A DNA stretch of 64,000 nucleotides from Actinomadura sp. KC216 (lineage in GTDB: Bacteria; Actinomycetota; Actinomycetes; Streptosporangiales; Streptosporangiaceae): positions 1-64,000 of the forward strand of contig NZ_SMJX01000001.1 in NCBI RefSeq assembly GCF_004348535.1, read 5' to 3'. Position 1 is the first letter of the stretch. The number at the start of each line of letters is the position of its first letter. Positions 41,392-49,807 of the stretch are shown in pieces. The notes under the pieces were generated by a model. The model did not search any database. It saw only the letters and a list, made by a program, of their open reading frames with translations, and had not been told where the DNA came from. Both the position numbers and the translations under genes were made by a program.

Positions 41392-41528
41392 TCGCCCGTC
41401 TCGCAATCCGATTCAAGGTCAGATACGCAAGGGCAATAATGCGCACCGCCCTGAAGGGTGTCAAGACCAATCAAGTCATCGGATTCCAGCGCCGTATAGA
41501 TATTTAGATCGAGAAGAGGGTCGTCCAT
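41388..41528 (-). CDS. Small peptide gene A, candidate precursor coupled to M29-like gene
   Basis: A 46-residue acidic peptide: MDDPLLDLNIYTALESDD at the start, a DTLQGG junction, then a tail with three cysteines (AHYCPCVSDLESDCETGE). The LDLN-like start recalls the FxLD leader class of lanthipeptides, and a Gly-Gly junction before a Cys-bearing core is common in exported peptides. Its stop overlaps the M29-like start by ATGA. No clear ribosome site precedes the ATG at 41528; it may be leaderless, or start at 41591, which adds 21 residues. The local composition is less GC-rich than the surrounding genes. No lanthionine synthetase, YcaO or radical SAM gene is nearby. Confidence 0.55.
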   Translation of the reverse strand: MDDPLLDLNIYTALESDDLIGLDTLQGGAHYCPCVSDLESDCETGE

Positions 41529-41842
41529 CAAAATGCATAGTCCGGGTGCATCGCCCCTGGTAGGCCGGGGGTTTCCCGGCGGCGCGCTCATCCGGAATCA
41601 GTACGTGGATTACTGCGAAATAAGTAGCGTCAGGTCACCGGTAGTCAGTCCTGCCCGCAGCGCTGATCAAGCCAGAAGAACCATCAAGGAATGGGGCGCC
41701 TTCGGGACGCGGAGAGGCCAAAGGGGCAGCCCTGCACGCACCGGCGCGGCCGTGCCCCTGCCCGGCGGGTACGGCTGGGCAACCGCGCGAACACCCCTCG
41801 CGGGCCGGAGCTCCGAGGACGGCGGGGGCTCAGGTCAACGGC
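41529..41842. other. Gap upstream of the peptide operon
   Basis: About 314 bases between small gene A and the stop of the membrane protein gene. The part nearest gene A (41580-41640) is AT-rich for this DNA and probably holds the operon promoter; I cannot fix -35 and -10 boxes. No further gene is supported. Confidence 0.4.
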
Positions 41843-42466
41843 TCAGTCCTGCGCCGGGCCCTTCTCATCGGCAGGGCCCGTCTCATCGGCCGGGTTCTTC
41901 TCATCGGCCGGATCCGTCTCGTCCGCCGGGTCCTTCTTGGCCTCGCGGGGCGAGAACCACGCCCAGATGGGCCAGATGATCCAGACCGACAGCATGGTCG
42001 TCATGGACCTGATCCACGGCCAGAGTGCCTTCGTGCGGTCGGAATCGTCGATCGACACGATGATCGCGAGCAGCAGCCCGCACGTGATGAGCCAGGTCAG
42101 GCACGCCTTGCCGAACTGGCGCCACTCGTAACGTATGTGAGCCTCGCCCGTGGGGCGCTCGCGGGGCGGGGGAGGGCCGTCGGCCCAGCGATGAGCGAAC
42201 CGGGCGTCGGCCCACCGGACCATGCCGGGGCCGAACACCACGGAGAACCCGATGTAGACGGCCGCGAGCCCGTGCTCGGACCCGGCCGACGCCCCCGCGC
42301 GCAGATCGAGGTACGAGGCGACGAGCAGGAAGAGGTCGAGGAGCGGAACGCCCGCGAGCAGCACCGCGCCGAGCCGCCGCCGGCCGAGCAGGTAGCGCGC
42401 GGCCAGCCCGGCACCGAGAACGACCCAGAAGCCGATCTCGCAGGCCACGATGAAGCCGATAATCAT
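41843..42466 (-). CDS. Polytopic membrane protein with charged repeat tail
   Basis: A 207-residue protein with about five hydrophobic segments (IIGFIVACEIGFWVVLGAGL at the start, LLDLFLLVASYL, and two near ITCGLLLAIIVSI and MLSVWIIWPIWAWF). The cytoplasmic tail carries five imperfect five-residue repeats (DPADE, NPADE, GPADE) coded by 15-base repeats. The ATG at 42466 follows GGCGGAG. Proteins of this type are widespread in actinobacteria without assigned function. It could be an immunity or export accessory for the adjacent peptide operon, or unrelated. Confidence 0.75.
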   Translation of the reverse strand: MIIGFIVACEIGFWVVLGAGLAARYLLGRRRLGAVLLAGVPLLDLFLLVASYLDLRAGASAGSEHGLAAVYIGFSVVFGPGMVRWADARFAHRWADGPPPPRERPTGEAHIRYEWRQFGKACLTWLITCGLLLAIIVSIDDSDRTKALWPWIRSMTTMLSVWIIWPIWAWFSPREAKKDPADETDPADEKNPADETGPADEKGPAQD

Positions 42467-42773
42467 GCTTCTCCGCCTACCTTCCCTTTTTCTGGCGTTC
42501 CGTCATGCTGGTATGTCGCAGATAGGACGTCAAGCTCTTCAACGGCACGCGGAGAAGTACCTTCGGCATACATAGAAAGTGTGACTCTCCCCAGCAATGA
42601 CTATTGACCGGTCATCGACCGGCGAGAGAATTCCCGGGATGGGACGGCATCTTCCCGCGCACTACGCGGCGCCTTGAGCGGCGGACGGCCGCGTCCGCCG
42701 GGCGCTCGCGCTCCGTCGGCTGCGCGCTGGACCGGCCGGCACGTCCCGTATCACCTTGCAGAGGAGAAAGAGC
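42467..42773. other. Divergent gap between membrane protein and amidohydrolase 2
   Basis: About 307 bases, no gene supported. It must hold two divergent promoters. The sequence near 42490-42600 is AT-richer than average, but I see no clear boxes. Confidence 0.35.
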
Positions 42774-44072
42774 GTGCCTGAATCCGCTGGCAAAGCAGCC
42801 GAGAACGCCCCCTTCCTGATTATCTCGTCCGACACCCATGCCGGGTTGAGCACCGACCAGTACCGGGGCTTTCTCGAGTCCAGGTACCACCCGCAATTGG
42901 ACCGCTACCTAGAGCGGATGCGGGCGTCCACCGGAATGCGCGAGAAGCTCTACGACCAGGAGTTCGTGAGCGAGTGGCGCGCGGAGAACGACGAGGGCCT
43001 CCAGGGCGGCTGGGACGCCGCGCGCAGGGACCTGGAACTGGACCGCGACGGCGTCACCGGCGAGGTGATCTTCCCGGACGCCGACGGCGAGTCCGGCGCC
43101 ACCGCGGTGCCGTTCAGCGCGGGCCTCGGCATGTCCGGCAGCGGCTACGACCCGGACCTCGCGCTCGCCGGCGCCCGCGCGCACAACAGGTGGCTGGCGG
43201 GCCTGTGCGCGCAGAGCCCGGCCCGTCGGCGCGGCGTGATCGTCGCCCCCATCGTCGGGAACGTCGAGGCTGCGGCGGCCGAGATCCGCCGCGCCCACGC
43301 CGACGGCCTGCGCGGCGGCGTCATGATCCCGTCCCTCTGGGGGCACGGGAACCGCCCTTACCACGATCGGGAGTACGACACGGTCTGGGCGGTCTGCGAG
43401 GAGCTGGGCCTGCCCGTCCAGACGCACGCGTCCGCCGCCCCCAGTGAGGACCTCGGCCTGCACCTGGGCCTGTACGCCACCGAGGTCTCCTGGTGGTCGG
43501 CGCGTCCCATGTGGTTCCTGATCTGGAGCGGCGCCTTCGAGCGCTTCCCGGGGCTGAAGTTCGGCGTCCAGGAGTGCGGCCTGTGGTGGGTGGCGAGCCT
43601 GCTCTGGCAGATGGACGTGGCGTTCGAGCGCGAGCACGGCACGCGGAAGCTGGCGGATCTCGGCACGCACATGAAGCGGCGGCCGAGCGACTACTTCGAC
43701 ACCAACTGCTTCGTCGGCGCCTCCACGGCCAAGCGCAGGGAGCTGGCCGACCGCTACCAGATCGGGGTGCGCAACATCCTGTGGGGCAACGACTTCCCGC
43801 ACTCGGAGGGGAGCTGGCCGCACACCCGGGAATGGATCGCCTACACCTTCGCCGGCATCCCCGAGGACGAGACCCGGGTGATGCTCGGCGAGGCGGCCGT
43901 CGAGATGTTCCACTTCGACCGCGCGGAGCTGATCCCGATCGCCCAGCGCATCGGCCCGCGCCCCTCGGACCTCGGCCGCGACGCGACGAACGCGACCCCG
44001 AGGCTCCCCGAACCGCTGGACCGCCACTGGCTGGCCGGCCCCGACGTCCCGGAGATCAGCAGATCCGCCTGA
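42774..44072 (+). CDS. ACMSD-type amidohydrolase (amidohydrolase_2 family), copy 2
   Basis: A 432-residue paralogue of the protein at 38827-40116. Shared landmarks: ISSDTHAG (copy 1 SADCHGG), the YRGFLESRY segment (copy 1 YRDYLESSY), PVQTHAS and LWGNDFPHSE. The early metal motif is again DxH. Two divergent copies flanking the same small genes suggest two steps on one product, or a two-subunit enzyme. The GTG at 42774 follows GAGGAG at 7 bases. It is on the opposite strand from the peptide operon and ends at a strong terminator. Confidence 0.8.
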   Translation: MPESAGKAAENAPFLIISSDTHAGLSTDQYRGFLESRYHPQLDRYLERMRASTGMREKLYDQEFVSEWRAENDEGLQGGWDAARRDLELDRDGVTGEVIFPDADGESGATAVPFSAGLGMSGSGYDPDLALAGARAHNRWLAGLCAQSPARRRGVIVAPIVGNVEAAAAEIRRAHADGLRGGVMIPSLWGHGNRPYHDREYDTVWAVCEELGLPVQTHASAAPSEDLGLHLGLYATEVSWWSARPMWFLIWSGAFERFPGLKFGVQECGLWWVASLLWQMDVAFEREHGTRKLADLGTHMKRRPSDYFDTNCFVGASTAKRRELADRYQIGVRNILWGNDFPHSEGSWPHTREWIAYTFAGIPEDETRVMLGEAAVEMFHFDRAELIPIAQRIGPRPSDLGRDATNATPRLPEPLDRHWLAGPDVPEISRSA

Positions 44073-44124
44073 GCGAACCACAGCCTGCCCGGCCGTTCGC
44101 CCTGCCCATGGAGTGCGAGGGCGG

Positions 44125-44166
44125 GGGTGAGCCCGTCCCGCCCCGCCGGTCGGGACGGGCTCACCC
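44125..44166. terminator. Strong bidirectional hairpin terminator
   Basis: A perfect 16-bp inverted repeat: GGGTGAGCCCGTCCCG, a 10-base loop, then CGGGACGGGCTCACCC. It lies between the convergent amidohydrolase 2 and DUF4394 genes and marks a clear boundary of the peptide/biosynthetic region. Confidence 0.85.
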
Positions 44167-44187
44167 ATGGTGGTGGGCCGGTGGGGG

Positions 44188-45015
44188 TCAGTTCGGGTCG
44201 AGCGCGATGGCGACGTCGGTGATGGCGAGCGGGAACTTGCCTACGGCGGTGGCGGCGCCGGTGAGCACGTCGACGGTGTAGAAGGTGGCACCGCCGCCCG
44301 CCGGGATGAAGGTTCCGAAGGCCGAGTTCGAGATCGTCTTGCCGCGGCTGAGGTCGCTGTAGATGTCGAGACCGGCGTTGGGTCCCGCGTTCACGCCGAG
44401 GGAGCCGGTCGCGACCAGCGTGCCGTTGTTGGGCGGGGACTGGATGACCACCTGGTCGGTGTCGGTGTTGATGTCGAACAGCGTGGTCGAGGTGTCGGCA
44501 TTGAGGTCATTGTTGGTGTAGGCGGCGGCGGTGACGTGCGTGGCCGACAGGGGGCTGTCTATCGCCGTGGTGTTGGTGTTGAGGTCATGCCGGAGGTTCT
44601 GCCCGGCGTCGCTGATCACGCGCAGCCGGTCGGCGGCCGGGTTGAAATCGACTCCGAAATACGTGCCCTTCAGCGCAACGGTGAGCTGGGAGACCTTCGT
44701 GAGGGTGCATTCGGATCCCGCGGCGAGCGACACGGTGTAGATGCCGCCGTGGTTGCCGACGGCGTACAGCTTGCCGTCCTGGACGCGGAAGTCGATCCCG
44801 ATCAGCGCCGTGTCGGTGACCAGCCCGACCGGGTTCCTCACCCAGTCGAGCACCTGCGGAGTGTCGGTCTTGAACGCGGCCATCAGCGTGCCGTCGCTGG
44901 AGATCCCGTACGCCTTCAGCTGGACGGCATCGGCCGAACCACTGCCCGGAACCACGGCGACCAGCGCCGCCGCGGTGGCCAGTGCGGTCATCCCCAGCTT
45001 GATGCGTGCCTTCAT
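44188..45015 (-). CDS. Secreted DUF4394 domain protein
   Basis: A 275-residue protein with a Sec signal peptide (positive start, then TALATAAALVAVV, cleavage after an Ala-rich stretch). The rest is made of beta-propeller-like repeats (YGISSDGTLMAAF, GIDFRVQDGKLYAVG, GVDFNPAADRLRVIS) typical of DUF4394. It is likely extracellular; the function of the family is unknown. The ATG at 45015 follows AAGGAGAGG. No operon partner. Confidence 0.85.
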   Translation of the reverse strand: MKARIKLGMTALATAAALVAVVPGSGSADAVQLKAYGISSDGTLMAAFKTDTPQVLDWVRNPVGLVTDTALIGIDFRVQDGKLYAVGNHGGIYTVSLAAGSECTLTKVSQLTVALKGTYFGVDFNPAADRLRVISDAGQNLRHDLNTNTTAIDSPLSATHVTAAAYTNNDLNADTSTTLFDINTDTDQVVIQSPPNNGTLVATGSLGVNAGPNAGLDIYSDLSRGKTISNSAFGTFIPAGGGATFYTVDVLTGAATAVGKFPLAITDVAIALDPN

Positions 45016-45688
45016 CAACCCTCTCCTTCGTGCAAGCCATGCCGGACGATCCGGCGGCGGTGTTTCCGGAACCGATGGGGTTGCCTCGCGGTAAAGGTCA
45101 GAAACGTCATCGGCGATCGACGCCGTCCGCAGTTATGGGCAGGCCGAATCGGCCTAGCGATTCTTGGTGGTGAGCTCAAGAGAAGAGCGCGACTTAATGG
45201 GGGAGCGTGCGGCGGACGGCCTTTTCCGTCTTCCGCACGCTCATCGTGCATCAGGTACGGGGCCGGGTCATCGCCGGTGTGTGTCCGCACATGGTCACTC
45301 CAGGCGTGACCTGCCGCTTTCCCCCGAACGTCCGCACCAGGACACCGCCAGCGGACCGCGCTTGCGCCCACCGTGAGACTCCCCTGGTCGGCGGACTGCC
45401 TGCAAGAGGTCTACGGCGATCATCAGAAAGATGTTCGCCGTACCGGAATCACGCCCGCCCGAGTTCCCGCACCGTCCGCGATCGAGCAGGCGCCAGGGTC
45501 GAACGCGCGGCCAGGGGTGACCGGGCGGCTAGGGGTGACCGGGCGGCCAGGGGTGACCGGGTGGCCAGGGGGAAGGGGCCGACAGGGATGAGCGGGCCCG
45601 CCAGCGCCGAGCGGGCGCGCCACGAACGATCTATGAAATTGACGCCGACTCCCGGGCGGCGAACGGTTGTTCCCTCACAACCGCCGTT
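45016..45688. other. 673-base gap with a tandem repeat
   Basis: No gene supported. Several frames are open because the DNA is GC-rich, but none has a good start or protein-like sequence. It includes the 18-base tandem repeat at 45511-45575. Confidence 0.45.
45511..45575. repeat. 18-base tandem repeat, three and a half copies
   Basis: Units CCAGGGGTGACCGGGCGG (45511-45528), a copy with one change (45529-45546), a copy with one change (45547-45564) and a partial fourth. Units are directly adjacent without spacers, so this is a minisatellite-like repeat and not a CRISPR array. Confidence 0.85.
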
Positions 45689-46132
45689 TCAGAGCGGTAG
45701 GTGCGGGAGGCAAGGGTGTTGCGGGTTCTCGACGTCCGGGTTCTCCTGCTCGAAAGCGCGGGCCCACGCCTCCAGGGCGTTCCGGCGTTCCCCGGTGCCG
45801 GGGAAGATGAACTGCCAATACCTGATGAGCGCCTCGTGAACCTCGTCCAGGGAATACTGCTCGGTTTTCGGATCGGGACCGAGATCGGAGATGAGCACGC
45901 CGTCCGGACGGAACTCGGCGGCGGTGGAGTCGCCTTCCCAGTCATCGATGTCCTGCCTGCCGTCGCGTGCCCATTCGACGAGCATCAGGGCCTCCAGCAG
46001 GCCGGCGCCGTCGTTCCGGATGTCGCTGGTCAGCAGGCCGGCCAGGTTGCGGAACCGGTCGTCGTCCAGCCGGGCCGAGGGAAGGGCCCCACCCGGGGCG
46101 TCCCACCAGTAGAACTCCTTTATACCCGGCAC
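45689..46132 (-). CDS. Probable immunity protein for EndoU toxin
   Basis: A 147-residue acidic, soluble protein rich in Asp, Glu and Trp (FYWWDAPGG, VEWARDGRQDIDDWEGD). It directly follows the EndoU nuclease gene, 10 bases after its stop, with its own AGGAGG site before the GTG at 46132. Position, size and charge are those of an immunity protein that blocks the toxin in the producer. I do not recognise the exact immunity family. Confidence 0.65.
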   Translation of the reverse strand: MPGIKEFYWWDAPGGALPSARLDDDRFRNLAGLLTSDIRNDGAGLLEALMLVEWARDGRQDIDDWEGDSTAAEFRPDGVLISDLGPDPKTEQYSLDEVHEALIRYWQFIFPGTGERRNALEAWARAFEQENPDVENPQHPCLPHLPL

Positions 46133-46142
46133 CTATCCTCCT

Positions 46143-46649
46143 CTAGACGACCGGCCATGCACTATACCAGCCCTTCTTGAGGTTCCCGGAATAAAAGCCC
46201 TGGATCTGCATGCCGTTGGGCAGGTTGCCTACCCACTTATTCGGGTTGGCGGGATCCGGTGTCGCGTTCTTGAACGCGGTATTGATCGCCTCGTCGACCT
46301 GCTTGGGCGTCCAGCTGTCGGGGAAGAAGCTGGATTTACCGTTCTTCCGGTACCATGTGCCGTCCTCGTCCCGGACGTCCACCTTCGCCCTGTAGGCGCC
46401 ATGGCTGTTGGGCGGATCCTTGAGCTCGTTTCCGTTGGCGTCGCGCCGGACGCGCGCGGTGGGCGGATTCTTGCCCTGGTAGCGGTGATGAAAGCCGGTT
46501 CCCTTATTGGCGCGCCGGTTGACGTTGCCCAGAAAGATGTGCTGGTACCGGGGCCGTTCGATGCGTTTGAGGAGCCATTTCTCAATCGGCTTGAGCAGCC
46601 CCAGCTGCCGGGCCGCGCCACGCGCGGCCCCTCTCGGCCGCCTACCCAC
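46143..46649 (-). CDS. EndoU-family nuclease toxin domain
   Basis: A 168-residue reading frame whose C-terminal 130 residues match the bacterial EndoU toxin domain: YQHIFLGNVN and TGFHHRYQG supply the two active-site histidines, KSSFFPDSWTPKQVDEAI is the central helix, and YSAWPV resembles the terminal (T/S)AYP motif. EndoU toxins cut RNA. The frame begins at a GTG that overlaps the stop of the WXG100-like protein by 8 bases, with a basic linker first. In most such loci the two parts are one polypeptide, so this is either a split toxin or a frameshifted gene. Confidence 0.8.
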   Translation of the reverse strand: MGRRPRGAARGAARQLGLLKPIEKWLLKRIERPRYQHIFLGNVNRRANKGTGFHHRYQGKNPPTARVRRDANGNELKDPPNSHGAYRAKVDVRDEDGTWYRKNGKSSFFPDSWTPKQVDEAINTAFKNATPDPANPNKWVGNLPNGMQIQGFYSGNLKKGWYSAWPVV

Positions 46650-47136
46650 CGAGGATCGCCTGCAGCGCCATGTCGATCGCCAGATCGATCAGCATCCCGG
46701 TGATCATCTTGACGATGGGGATCTGCGCCAGCGACGCCCCGAACGTCACCACCGCCTGCGCGATGGCGATCGCGATCTGGATGGCGAGCCAGATCAGCTG
46801 GATGATCACCGTGATCTTCAGGACCAGCACGATCACGCCGCAGACCATCAGCCCCGCGCCCAGGATGTTGGCCGCGACCTGGCCGTCCTGGAGGGCGGGC
46901 ACCGGCGCCTCGGGTTCCCGCCAGGCCTGCTGGAAGGCCTTGATGCCCTCGCCCTCGTTCATCGTCCACACCTGGCCCGCCTGGCCGTCGGCGTCCTGGA
47001 GCTGCGTGCCGAATTCGCCGGCGAACTGGAGCCAGTCCCCGCCCATCTTGAACAGTTTCTCTTCGTCGGCCTCCGGCCAGGTGTAGCCGAGCATGCCGAG
47101 CAGGGAGACGAGTTCCCCTGGTAGTTGCAGGCCCAT
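46642..47136 (-). CDS. WXG100-like N-terminal part of type VII polymorphic toxin
   Basis: A 164-residue protein: a helical WXG100-like region (LPGELVSLLGMLGYTWPEADEEKL, about residues 5-70, read in pieces here) and then three hydrophobic segments (LGAGLMVCGVIVLVL and following). This is the usual N-terminal trafficking domain of long type VII secreted toxins. It ends abruptly with ILGG where the EndoU frame begins one frame away. Confidence 0.72.
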   Translation of the reverse strand: MGLQLPGELVSLLGMLGYTWPEADEEKLFKMGGDWLQFAGEFGTQLQDADGQAGQVWTMNEGEGIKAFQQAWREPEAPVPALQDGQVAANILGAGLMVCGVIVLVLKITVIIQLIWLAIQIAIAIAQAVVTFGASLAQIPIVKMITGMLIDLAIDMALQAILGG

Positions 47137-47139
47137 CGG

Positions 47140-47466
47140 TCACCCCAGGATGTCGCGGACCCGGTTGACCTCGACTTCGCTGAGATCCTCGGCCGACTGG
47201 TAGTTGTTCGCCATCAAGGTGGCCCCCTCGGACATCTCGTCGATACCGTCGATCTGGCTGGAGTAGCAGTCGAATGCCAGTTCCGAGGCCGCCATGTAGA
47301 TCGTGCCGATGACGAACCCGATATCGTCCCCACCCCACGGCTCGCCGTATCCGGCCAGCTTTGCCTGGAAGTCCTGCAAACGGCCGCGCAGTTGGCTGGA
47401 CGAGCCCTGCATTCCCGTGGCACCCTTGCGGATCTGCCCGGGATCGACCTTCAGCTGCTTTCCCAT
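47140..47466 (-). CDS. WXG100-family (ESAT-6-like) protein
   Basis: A 108-residue helical-hairpin protein with the central WGG in YGEPWGGDD, long heptad-like helices on both sides and no signal peptide. Such proteins pair with and guide type VII substrates. It sits 3 bases upstream of the toxin N-terminal part and 26 bases downstream of the YbaB-like gene. The secretion machine itself is not in the window. Confidence 0.85.
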   Translation of the reverse strand: MGKQLKVDPGQIRKGATGMQGSSSQLRGRLQDFQAKLAGYGEPWGGDDIGFVIGTIYMAASELAFDCYSSQIDGIDEMSEGATLMANNYQSAEDLSEVEVNRVRDILG

Positions 47467-47492
47467 ATCTCCTGCTCCCCGCGATAACCCTG

Positions 47493-48347
47493 CTATGGGC
47501 GGTCGATTCCACGCATCAGCCGCGAGAGCGATTCGGTCAGCGTGCTCAGCTGCTCGAGGCTCGCGTCCTGCATGCGCGCCGCCATGGCCGTCAGGTCGTC
47601 TCCGGCCTGCGGCCGACGTGCCGCGGCCGATTCCCGCGCCAGGTCGAGCGCCTGGTTCGCGGCACGCACCGTCTCGTCCGCGATCGTGTGCGACGGGTGC
47701 CGCAACGCCCCGTCCTCGACCGCGATCTCGCCGAGCCGGGTCGTCGACGCCGCCGTCACCCGGATCAGCCCGGACAGTCCCTCGCCGGCCGGCGGCTCGG
47801 CCTCCTCCGCCGTACCGGTCTCGCTCTCCGGCCCCCGCATCGCCGCTACTCCTCGCACGGCGTCCTGCAGCACCTGCTCGACCCCGCCCGTTCCGCCGAC
47901 ATCACCGTTGACGACGGCGCGCTGCCTGATCAGCCGGATGCCTTCCTGCAGGCCCTGCATCATCCGGTCCATCTGGCGCAGCCCCTCGCTCTGCACCTGC
48001 TCGAGCTGCCCGGCCAGCACACCGAAGTCGACGGGCACCTCGTCCGAGGCGGCCGTGGCCGTGGCGGAGGCCCGTTCGAGTGCCGAGTTGAAGGTTTCGG
48101 TCAGCAGCGCGCCCAGCTCCTCCGCGGGCATCCGCAGGACGCGGGGATCGAGCTGGACGGCCTTGAAACGTCCGCCGACCACCTGCACGCGAACGCGCCC
48201 ATCGGCGGTTTCGGCGACCCCCTCCGACGTCTCCTGCGGTCGAGCCCCGGGCGAGGCGGGCCCGGCCGCGAGCTGCTCCCGCAACTCCCTCACCCGGTCC
48301 CGGATCTCGGCCTCGCTCATCTCCGGCTGCGAGTCGTCGTCCAACAC
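47493..48347 (-). CDS. YbaB/EbfC-family DNA-binding protein with C-terminal extension
   Basis: A 284-residue protein whose middle (RVRVQVVGGRFKAVQLDPRV, then ELGALLTETFNSALERA) matches the YbaB/EbfC nucleoid-associated fold. The C-terminal half is a long Ala/Glu-rich helical region. YbaB-like proteins are frequent companions of WXG100 toxin loci in actinobacteria; their task there is not established. The GTG at 48347 follows GGGAG at six bases and is preferred to the ATG at 48320. Confidence 0.75.
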   Translation of the reverse strand: MLDDDSQPEMSEAEIRDRVRELREQLAAGPASPGARPQETSEGVAETADGRVRVQVVGGRFKAVQLDPRVLRMPAEELGALLTETFNSALERASATATAASDEVPVDFGVLAGQLEQVQSEGLRQMDRMMQGLQEGIRLIRQRAVVNGDVGGTGGVEQVLQDAVRGVAAMRGPESETGTAEEAEPPAGEGLSGLIRVTAASTTRLGEIAVEDGALRHPSHTIADETVRAANQALDLARESAAARRPQAGDDLTAMAARMQDASLEQLSTLTESLSRLMRGIDRP

Positions 48348-48950
48348 GTGATCTCCCGGGTCGTCGTCCAGGCTCGCTGGAAACGTGGGCGTACAGATCA
48401 CAATATATGCGTCTGAACCCCCCAAATGATCACTGATCGGACTCGGCTGAAGGTGGCCCGCAGCCTGGGCCGATGACCTCGGGTAACCCGCCTCCGGTGC
48501 TCGCCGGAGTGTTTTGGACCGCACCAAGACGATCACGCATGGCAAGCGAACATGCCCGCGGAGTCATTGCCGGTGCACCGCGAGCCCCCGCAAGCGACCA
48601 TCGTGATCACCGAGCCGCCGCCCAGATGCGCCGTCCGCGCCATCCGGCCGCCGGCCAGGCCGAGCCATCGGCCCGTCAAATCAGAGATCGACCTATCGGA
48701 TAGCGGGCGTCGAATATTGGTGCTTCCGTAAAGAATGGATCCCGGCCCGGTCGACCTAACGTGCTTGATCCCCGCAGTGGCGGGAATAGTGCCTGGAGGC
48801 GCCTTGCCGGGCATTCAGCGAGATCGCGACACATGCGAACCTGCCGGTAATGGTGACTGCTTTGCGTGGAACGGCAGTGAGATGCTCCCCTGCCGCGGTG
48901 GCGGCCACGACCCAACGGTGTTCGAGAAGTGATCGTTTGGAGGTGGAGCC
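48348..48950. other. 603-base divergent gap
   Basis: Lies between the YbaB-like gene and the SDR gene. I see no supported gene, RNA or strong hairpin. It probably carries both promoters; clear boxes are not visible. Confidence 0.4.
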
Positions 48951-49730
48951 ATGTCCTTCCATGACGCGCTGTTCGGCCTCCCGGACAGGATCGTCGTCGT
49001 CACGGGTGCGGGCCGGGGGCTGGGTGCGGAGATCGCGGTCGCGGTCGCGGGTGCGGGAGCGCACGTGGCGTGCCTCAGCCTCGATCACGCACGTGCGGAG
49101 AAGACCGCCGAGGCCGTGCGCCGGTACGGCCGCGAGGCGATCGCGGTCGTCTGCGATGTGGCCGACGAGAACTCTGTGCGAACGGCGTTCGAGGCGGTCG
49201 TCGCCGAATTCGGCCGGGTCGACATCCTGTACAACAACGCCGGTATAGCGGATCCGGCGCCCGCGCCCTTGCACGAGACCGACTCCGCTCACTGGGATCG
49301 GACCCTCGGTGTGAACCTGAGCGGCGCTTTCTACTGCTGCAAGGCGGCCCTGAAGGTCATGGTCGCCCAGGGCCGCGGAAAGATCATCAACGTCGCGTCG
49401 ATCTGGGGAATGGCCGGTGCCGCCAGCGTCATCACAGCCCCTGCCTATTCTGCGACGAAGGGGGCCTTGGTGAACCTGACCAGGGAGCTCGCGCTGGAGT
49501 ATGCGCACGCGGGAATCCAGGTCAACGCATTGTGCCCGGGATTCCACCGGACGGACCTGGCCGCATACCAGGACCCGGAGTTCGTGGCGGCCGCCACCGC
49601 GTTCACGCCGATGGGACGTATCGCCGATGCCGCGGAGATCCGCGGACCCGCTCTGTTCCTTGCCGCCCCCGCGTCCGACTACATGACCGGGCAGACCCTC
49701 GTGGTCGACGGCGGATGCCTGGCCAAGTAA
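48951..49730 (+). CDS. Short-chain dehydrogenase/reductase
   Basis: A 259-residue classical SDR: TGAGRGLG cofactor loop, NNAG, catalytic Ser in NVASIWG, Tyr and Lys in YSATKGAL, and a C-terminal VVDGGCLAK as in the glucose/gluconate 5-dehydrogenase-like group. An NAD(P)-dependent oxidoreductase on a sugar, sugar acid or other secondary alcohol; the substrate is not predictable. The ATG at 48951 follows TTTGGAGG. It stands alone. Confidence 0.88.
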   Translation: MSFHDALFGLPDRIVVVTGAGRGLGAEIAVAVAGAGAHVACLSLDHARAEKTAEAVRRYGREAIAVVCDVADENSVRTAFEAVVAEFGRVDILYNNAGIADPAPAPLHETDSAHWDRTLGVNLSGAFYCCKAALKVMVAQGRGKIINVASIWGMAGAASVITAPAYSATKGALVNLTRELALEYAHAGIQVNALCPGFHRTDLAAYQDPEFVAAATAFTPMGRIADAAEIRGPALFLAAPASDYMTGQTLVVDGGCLAK

Positions 49731-49807
49731 CGGTCGATCCCCAAGCCGGATGGTCCTCGATCGACTGCATCTTGATGTCCACCAGGACGATCGAGTGCCC
49801 GCGAGAA

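Noticed and set aside
41388-41528. Calling small gene A a lanthipeptide or thiopeptide precursor
   Set aside because: The leader start recalls FxLD, but no LanB/LanC/LanM/LanKC, YcaO or methyltransferase partner is in the window, so only a general precursor call is justified.
45511-45575. Possible CRISPR-like repeat
   Set aside because: Units are directly adjacent with no unique spacers, and no cas genes are present; it is a tandem minisatellite.
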